The notes beneath the pieces are model-generated. The model saw only the letters and a list, made by a program, of their open reading frames with translations. It made no database searches and was not told the origin of the DNA. From the NCBI GenBank assembly GCA_025454715.1, contig JALONY010000129.1, positions 1-10,154 on the forward strand: a stretch of 10,154 bases of DNA, read 5' to 3'. A program made the position numbers and the translations under genes. Positions within the stretch are counted from its first letter, which is position 1. Each line of letters begins with the position of its first letter. Below, piece after piece: positions 6,595-10,154 of this stretch. This DNA comes from Anaerolineae bacterium (GTDB lineage Bacteria > Chloroflexota > Anaerolineae > Aggregatilineales > Phototrophicaceae).

Positions 6595-8838
6595 TCACCC
6601 CCCCAGCTCGCGCAGCAACACGCGGTATTGCTCGACGTTTTGCGGGTTCATCTGGATGATTTGCTGGATGGTGGCGACCGCCTCTTTGGTCAGCCCGACC
6701 TTGAGCTGAAGCTCGCCCAAGGTGTCCAATTGCTTGATGGCGTCCTCGGGGCGTCCGGTCTTTTGGTACATGTTGGCCAAGCGGGAGCGCAACCCAATCT
6801 CGTTGGGGTACAGGCGCGTCAGCTCTTCCAGCGTGCGGACGATCTGGTTGACGTTGCGGTTTTTGGCATACAGCCCCAACAGCGCATCGAGGCGGCGGAT
6901 GGCCTCGAGGGTGCTGTTTTGCCCCAGCAAGATTTCGGTCAATTGGCGGTAAGCGCGCTCGTCCTCGGGCGAGAGCTCGAGGATTTCTTCATAGTGGCGT
7001 TGGGCGCGGCGCGTGTCGATGCGGCTGAGGTCGATGTCGGCCAGCGCGTGCTTGACCGTCAGCAACTCCTTGCGGGCACCGGTGCGGCGGGCGATGCCGT
7101 CGGCCACCACATAGGCCTCGCGGGCACCGTCGATGTTGCCGAGTTGTTTGTAGGTGCTGCCGAGCTGGATGTAGTGCCCCAGCGCTTCGTCGGCGCGCCC
7201 CTGATATTCCAGCACGCCGATCAACTCTTGGCGGATGGTGGTATCGAGCGGCGCCATGTCGATCACCTCGCTCAGCACCGAGGCGGCGCGGTCGAACTCC
7301 TCGCGGATGAGGTAGACCCGCGAGACGATGTAATACTTGTTGATGGCTTGGCGCATCCGCCCTTCCTTGACCATGATTTCGGCCATGCGGACGTGGGCGG
7401 GCAAGTAGTTGGGCGCTTGCTCCACCGCTTGGTGCGCCTCGTCCATCGCCAGCACGTAACGCCCCTCGCGGATGTAGCGGTCGATGCGGGTCATGATGTC
7501 GGCCAGTTCTTCGCCGCCCTCACTCTCCAAGAACTCGGGGATTTGCCCCGCGCCGCTGATGCCGCCGATTTCGACGAGGTGCTGGCGCAGGTCGGCCACG
7601 CGCTGCGGCCAATCCTCGCCGGTCATGGTGCGGATGAAGCGGTCGTTGATGGCTTGCAACGAGTCGGGCGCGGCGTCGTTGAGCGATTCCAGCAGACTGC
7701 CGTAAGCCTCGGCCAAGAGCTGGGGCGCGCCGGTCTGGCGTTGCTCCTCCACGCGCTGCATGGTCTGGATTAGGTAGCGGGCGGCTTGGGGGTGCTTGCC
7801 GGTGCGGGCAAAGGCCACGCCCAGCGCGTGCATCGCGCCGACCGCCAGCGCGGGGTCGGTCAGGGCGTCGCCCAAGTATTTGGTGGCGTCGGCATATTGA
7901 TCGGTCAGCAGCAACAACCCGCCGAGGTTGAGCTTGAGGGCGGGGTGGGGCAAGGTCTTGACGATGCGCTGATAGGCGGCGATGGCCTCGGGGCGCTCGC
8001 CTTTGCTCTGGTGCTCCATGGCGGCCAGCGCGTCGGCACCGGTCGCGTCGAGCAAGCCTTGCTCCAGCACATAGGCCGCCAATTGGGTCAGGGCGTGGGT
8101 CATCGCCTCGCCAATCGGCCCCAACGGGTCGCCAATCAGGGTGGGTTGGTTGCCCTCGCCGAGGGTGGTGAAGTCGTCATCGAGGCGCTTTTGCGAGGTC
8201 GTGCCGGAGCGTATGCCGAACTCGGCTCCGTTGGGCGGCATGACCTGACCACCCGTCCGCAAGGCGGCCAGCATGTTGAGCGCTTGGTTGTTGCGCGGAT
8301 CCAAGGTCAGGGCACGCTCGACCACCATCACGCCCTTTTCGGGCTGGTCGATGCGGGCATAGTTGTAGGCCAGCATCAAGAATTGGTACATGGCGCGCTT
8401 CTTGTCGCTCACGCGCTCATAGGCTTGCGCCAGCTTGCTGTGGATGGGCAACATGCCGGGCGTCAGCTCGAGGGCGCGCTCCCACGCCTCGATGGCCTTG
8501 GGCAGGTCGCGCAGTTGCAGGTGCACATCGGCGGCCTTGAGGGTGCGCTGGGCGGCCTCGCGCAGGTTGCCGACGTTGGCCAGCGCGGTGGCCGATTGCT
8601 CCAACACCTCCACGCTGTCGGGCATCACCGTCAGGGCGCGCTCATACACCCGCAGCGCGTCGGCGTAGCGCTCGGCGCGCAACAGCGAGAGGCCGAGGTT
8701 GACGAGCGCCTCGCCGTCTTGGTCGAACTCGCGCAGGGCGAGGGTGTAATAGCGGATGGCGGCGTCCCAGTTCTGCTCCCACGCCGCGTCATGCCCTGCC
8801 GTCATGTAGGTTTGGTAGGCTTGCTGGTTGCCGGCCAT
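6595..8838 (-). CDS. Large tetratricopeptide-repeat (TPR) protein
   Basis: A 747-residue, probably soluble helical-repeat scaffold with no signal peptide, membrane helix or catalytic domain that I recognise. An N-terminal TPR block (about 9-195) includes classic units such as EALVNLGLSLLRAERYADAL (43-62) and LPKAIEAWERALELTPG (112-128). A polar, TPR-free linker follows (about 196-245: Thr- and Asp-rich, with DDDFTTLGEGNQPTLIGD at 220-237), then a second helical block (about 246-425) and a third TPR block (about 450-740). The ATG at 8838 is supported by GAAGGAAG nine bases upstream (8848-8855). TPR arrays bind partner proteins; the partner is unknown. It is first of three codirectional genes (TPR, cdaA, ybbR), separated from cdaA by 89 bases, so a shared transcript is plausible. 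The long open frames on its opposite strand are composition shadows. Confidence 0.93.
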   Translation of the reverse strand: MAGNQQAYQTYMTAGHDAAWEQNWDAAIRYYTLALREFDQDGEALVNLGLSLLRAERYADALRVYERALTVMPDSVEVLEQSATALANVGNLREAAQRTLKAADVHLQLRDLPKAIEAWERALELTPGMLPIHSKLAQAYERVSDKKRAMYQFLMLAYNYARIDQPEKGVMVVERALTLDPRNNQALNMLAALRTGGQVMPPNGAEFGIRSGTTSQKRLDDDFTTLGEGNQPTLIGDPLGPIGEAMTHALTQLAAYVLEQGLLDATGADALAAMEHQSKGERPEAIAAYQRIVKTLPHPALKLNLGGLLLLTDQYADATKYLGDALTDPALAVGAMHALGVAFARTGKHPQAARYLIQTMQRVEEQRQTGAPQLLAEAYGSLLESLNDAAPDSLQAINDRFIRTMTGEDWPQRVADLRQHLVEIGGISGAGQIPEFLESEGGEELADIMTRIDRYIREGRYVLAMDEAHQAVEQAPNYLPAHVRMAEIMVKEGRMRQAINKYYIVSRVYLIREEFDRAASVLSEVIDMAPLDTTIRQELIGVLEYQGRADEALGHYIQLGSTYKQLGNIDGAREAYVVADGIARRTGARKELLTVKHALADIDLSRIDTRRAQRHYEEILELSPEDERAYRQLTEILLGQNSTLEAIRRLDALLGLYAKNRNVNQIVRTLEELTRLYPNEIGLRSRLANMYQKTGRPEDAIKQLDTLGELQLKVGLTKEAVATIQQIIQMNPQNVEQYRVLLRELGG

Positions 8839-8915
8839 CGTGCGTTTCTTCCTTCATGCGTTCATCACGGACGAACATACAACATCGTTAGGGGCGGCCT
8901 CGTGGGGCGCGCCGG

Positions 8916-9833
8916 TTATTTCAAGAGGGTGGCGAGGATGGCCTTTTGGGCGTGCAGGCGGTTGTGGGCTTGCTGGAACACGACCGAGCTGGCACCGTCC
9001 ATCATCTCATCGGTGATTTCTTTGCCGCGATAGGCGGGCAAGTCGTGCATCGTCACCGCGCCCGGGTTGGCCTGCGCCAGCAGTTCGGCGTTGACCTGAT
9101 AACCGGCGAAGTCGCGGATGCGCTCGGCAGCCTCGTCTTCTTGCCCCATGCTAATCCACGTGTCGGTGTACAAAATATCGGCACCGCGGGCGGCATCGGC
9201 GGGGGCGGTCACCTCGCTGAAGCTGATTTCGTTGCGGGCGACCAGCGGCGCGGCGATGTCCTTGACCTTTTGCGGCAGGGTGTAGCCCGCGGGCGCGGCG
9301 ATGCTGAAATCGATGCCGAAATGCGCGCACATCAGCAGCAACGACGAGGCGACGTTGTTCCCATCCCCAATATACGCCAATTTCAAGCCGTGCGTGCGCC
9401 CGAAATGCTCCTTGATGGTCAACACGTCGGCCATCGCTTGGCACGGGTGGCGCTCGTCGCTCAGGCCGTTGATGACCGGCACGCCCGCCCACTTGGCCAA
9501 GTCCAACACGTCGTCATGCGCGAACACCCGCGCCATGATGCCGTGCACCATGCCGCCCAGCACCCGCGCCACATCGGCGATGCTCTCGCGCTTGCCCAGC
9601 CCGATTTCGCTGGGGCCCAAGTACAGCGCGCTGCCGCCGAGGTGCTGCATCCCGACATCGAAGCTGACGCGGGTTCGCAAGGACGGTTTTTGGAAAATCA
9701 TCGCCAAGACTTTGCCCTTGAGGATGGGGGCATTGCCACCGGCGAAATACTCGCGCTTGAGGTCGCTGGCGAGGTCGATGAGCGCGTGGAGTTGTTCTGA
9801 AGTCCAATCTTCGAGCTGGAGAAAATGCCGCAT
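8916..9833 (-). CDS. argF: Ornithine carbamoyltransferase, anabolic type
   Basis: Transfers the carbamoyl group from carbamoyl phosphate to L-ornithine to give citrulline, the sixth step of arginine synthesis; cytosolic, usually a trimer. The 305 residues match the family's usual length. Carbamoyl-phosphate motif SLRTR (51-55), HPCQ (129-132) and the ornithine motif D-x-x-x-SMG (D224, S228-M229-G230) are all present, as is the C-terminal NRLHAQKAIL (291-300). The D-x-x-x-SMG motif argues for ornithine rather than acetylornithine, succinylornithine or aspartate as substrate. One oddity: the conserved HCLP motif reads HDLP (263-266), so the catalytic-site cysteine is Asp264. ATG 9833 is preferred because GGGAAGG lies four bases upstream and the protein then begins MRHFLQL, as usual in the family; an in-frame ATG at 9863 is possible. 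It is 70 bases downstream of the HAD gene. Confidence 0.95.
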   Translation of the reverse strand: MRHFLQLEDWTSEQLHALIDLASDLKREYFAGGNAPILKGKVLAMIFQKPSLRTRVSFDVGMQHLGGSALYLGPSEIGLGKRESIADVARVLGGMVHGIMARVFAHDDVLDLAKWAGVPVINGLSDERHPCQAMADVLTIKEHFGRTHGLKLAYIGDGNNVASSLLLMCAHFGIDFSIAAPAGYTLPQKVKDIAAPLVARNEISFSEVTAPADAARGADILYTDTWISMGQEDEAAERIRDFAGYQVNAELLAQANPGAVTMHDLPAYRGKEITDEMMDGASSVVFQQAHNRLHAQKAILATLLK

Positions 9834-9837
9834 GTCG

Positions 9838-9844
9838 CCTTCCC
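9838..9844 (-). promoter_or_regulatory. Ribosome binding site that decides the argF start
   Basis: GGGAAGG on the minus strand, four bases before ATG 9833. No comparable site precedes the in-frame ATG at 9863, so translation from a leadered transcript should begin at 9833. Confidence 0.65.
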
Positions 9845-9869
9845 GTGCGTGGTCGAATGTCATGCGGCG

Positions 9870-9878
9870 AGTATAACA
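9870..9878 (-). promoter_or_regulatory. Extended -10 promoter element for argF
   Basis: Minus strand reads TGT-TATACT, a TGn-extended -10 with five of six matches to TATAAT; no good -35 is visible, as expected for this class. The predicted start point is about 9863-9864, giving a leader of about 30 bases before ATG 9833. It falls exactly on the A of the alternative ATG at 9863. Confidence 0.55.
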
Positions 9879-9903
9879 CAGCGCGCCCGTGCGCGCCCCA
9901 AAC

Positions 9904-10154
9904 TCAGCCCGTCCGCCGCCGCAGCTTGATGCGCGCTTGCACCCACGCATCACCCGCCCATGCGCGCAACAGCGCCTCCAGCGACTCGAACGCCACATCC
10001 GCCCACACCTCCGAGCTGGCCAACGCCTCGGGGGTGGTCACGCCGCTCAGCAGCAACGCGGTCGGCATGTCGGCGGCGCGTGCCCCGCTGATGTCGGTGT
10101 CCAGCCGGTCGCCAATCATCAGGGTTTGGGCGGCGGGGGTGCCGGTCACGCGCA
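9904..10154 (-). CDS. HAD-IIA family phosphatase (NagD/p-nitrophenylphosphatase-like), C-terminal part only
   Basis: Only the last 82 codons are visible; the gene enters from beyond base 10154. The segment carries the C-terminal Rossmann half of a HAD hydrolase: LMIGDRLDTDISGARAADM holds motif IV (GDRLDTD), whose aspartates bind the catalytic magnesium, followed by ALLLSGVTTPEAL, typical of the IIA subfamily with its C2 cap (NagD, AraL, phosphoglycolate and p-nitrophenyl phosphatases). The nucleophile motif DxDG and the cap are outside the window, so the substrate cannot be judged. A GTG at 10149 begins mid-domain and is not a likely start. It ends at TGA 9906-9904, 70 bases before argF, which seems to have its own promoter. 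Confidence 0.88.
   Translation of the reverse strand, partial: RVTGTPAAQTLMIGDRLDTDISGARAADMPTALLLSGVTTPEALASSEVWADVAFESLEALLRAWAGDAWVQARIKLRRRTG

Noticed and set aside
8906..8913. GGCGCGCC palindrome between argF and the TPR gene
   Set aside because: An eight-base self-complementary site is easily found by chance in GC-rich DNA. It has no loop or U-tract to act as a terminator.
6487..9033. Two open plus-strand frames of over 400 codons opposite the TPR gene
   Set aside because: They are low-complexity His/Gly/Val/Gln-rich antisense translations with no motif. The minus strand encodes clear TPR units over the same span with a good ribosome site.
9834..9998. N-terminal extension of argF starting at 9998
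   Set aside because: It would overlap the HAD gene, adds a Cys/Arg-rich segment foreign to OTCs, and lies upstream of the -10 element.

Overview
The window is GC-rich, densely coded bacterial chromosome. No gap between genes exceeds about 140 bases. There is no rRNA, tRNA, CRISPR array, insertion sequence or phage gene. The best guess for the host is a Chloroflexota bacterium, probably of the Anaerolineae. The main clue is a membrane Ser/Thr kinase whose outer part is a Thr/Ala 11-residue repeat stalk followed by a long Pro/Thr-rich linker, a style common in that phylum. This is inference from protein style, not a phylogenetic test.

Layout from left to right. (1) A minus-strand trehalose-forming GH13 enzyme, TreZ, runs off the left edge without its C-terminus. 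(2) Divergent from it is a small stand-alone MOSC-domain protein on the plus strand. (3) Also on the plus strand is a one-pass membrane Ser/Thr protein kinase with an unusual extracytoplasmic part: about seven 11-residue repeats, a Pro/Thr linker and a C-terminal domain carrying all four cysteines of the protein. (4) Convergent with the kinase are three minus-strand genes, transcribed in the order TPR protein, cdaA (membrane diadenylate cyclase), ybbR/cdaR. cdaA and ybbR overlap as ATGA. ybbR has an apparent frameshift near base 4613, probably a small deletion in its last YbbR repeat. (5) Upstream on the minus strand is argF (ornithine carbamoyltransferase) with its own extended -10 promoter. 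The family's HCLP motif reads HDLP in it. (6) At the right edge is the C-terminal part of a HAD-IIA phosphatase.

How the genes may work together. CdaA makes cyclic di-AMP, and the YbbR protein is its usual membrane partner. The kinase is a sensor-type protein facing the same cell surface. Cyclic di-AMP controls osmotic balance and wall homeostasis in many bacteria, and trehalose is a compatible solute, so an envelope or osmotic-stress theme is possible, but adjacency is the only support. The argF and HAD genes look like ordinary housekeeping neighbours. I see no clear undescribed defence or mobile system. The most distinctive items are the kinase ectodomain, the ybbR lesion and the altered OTC motif.
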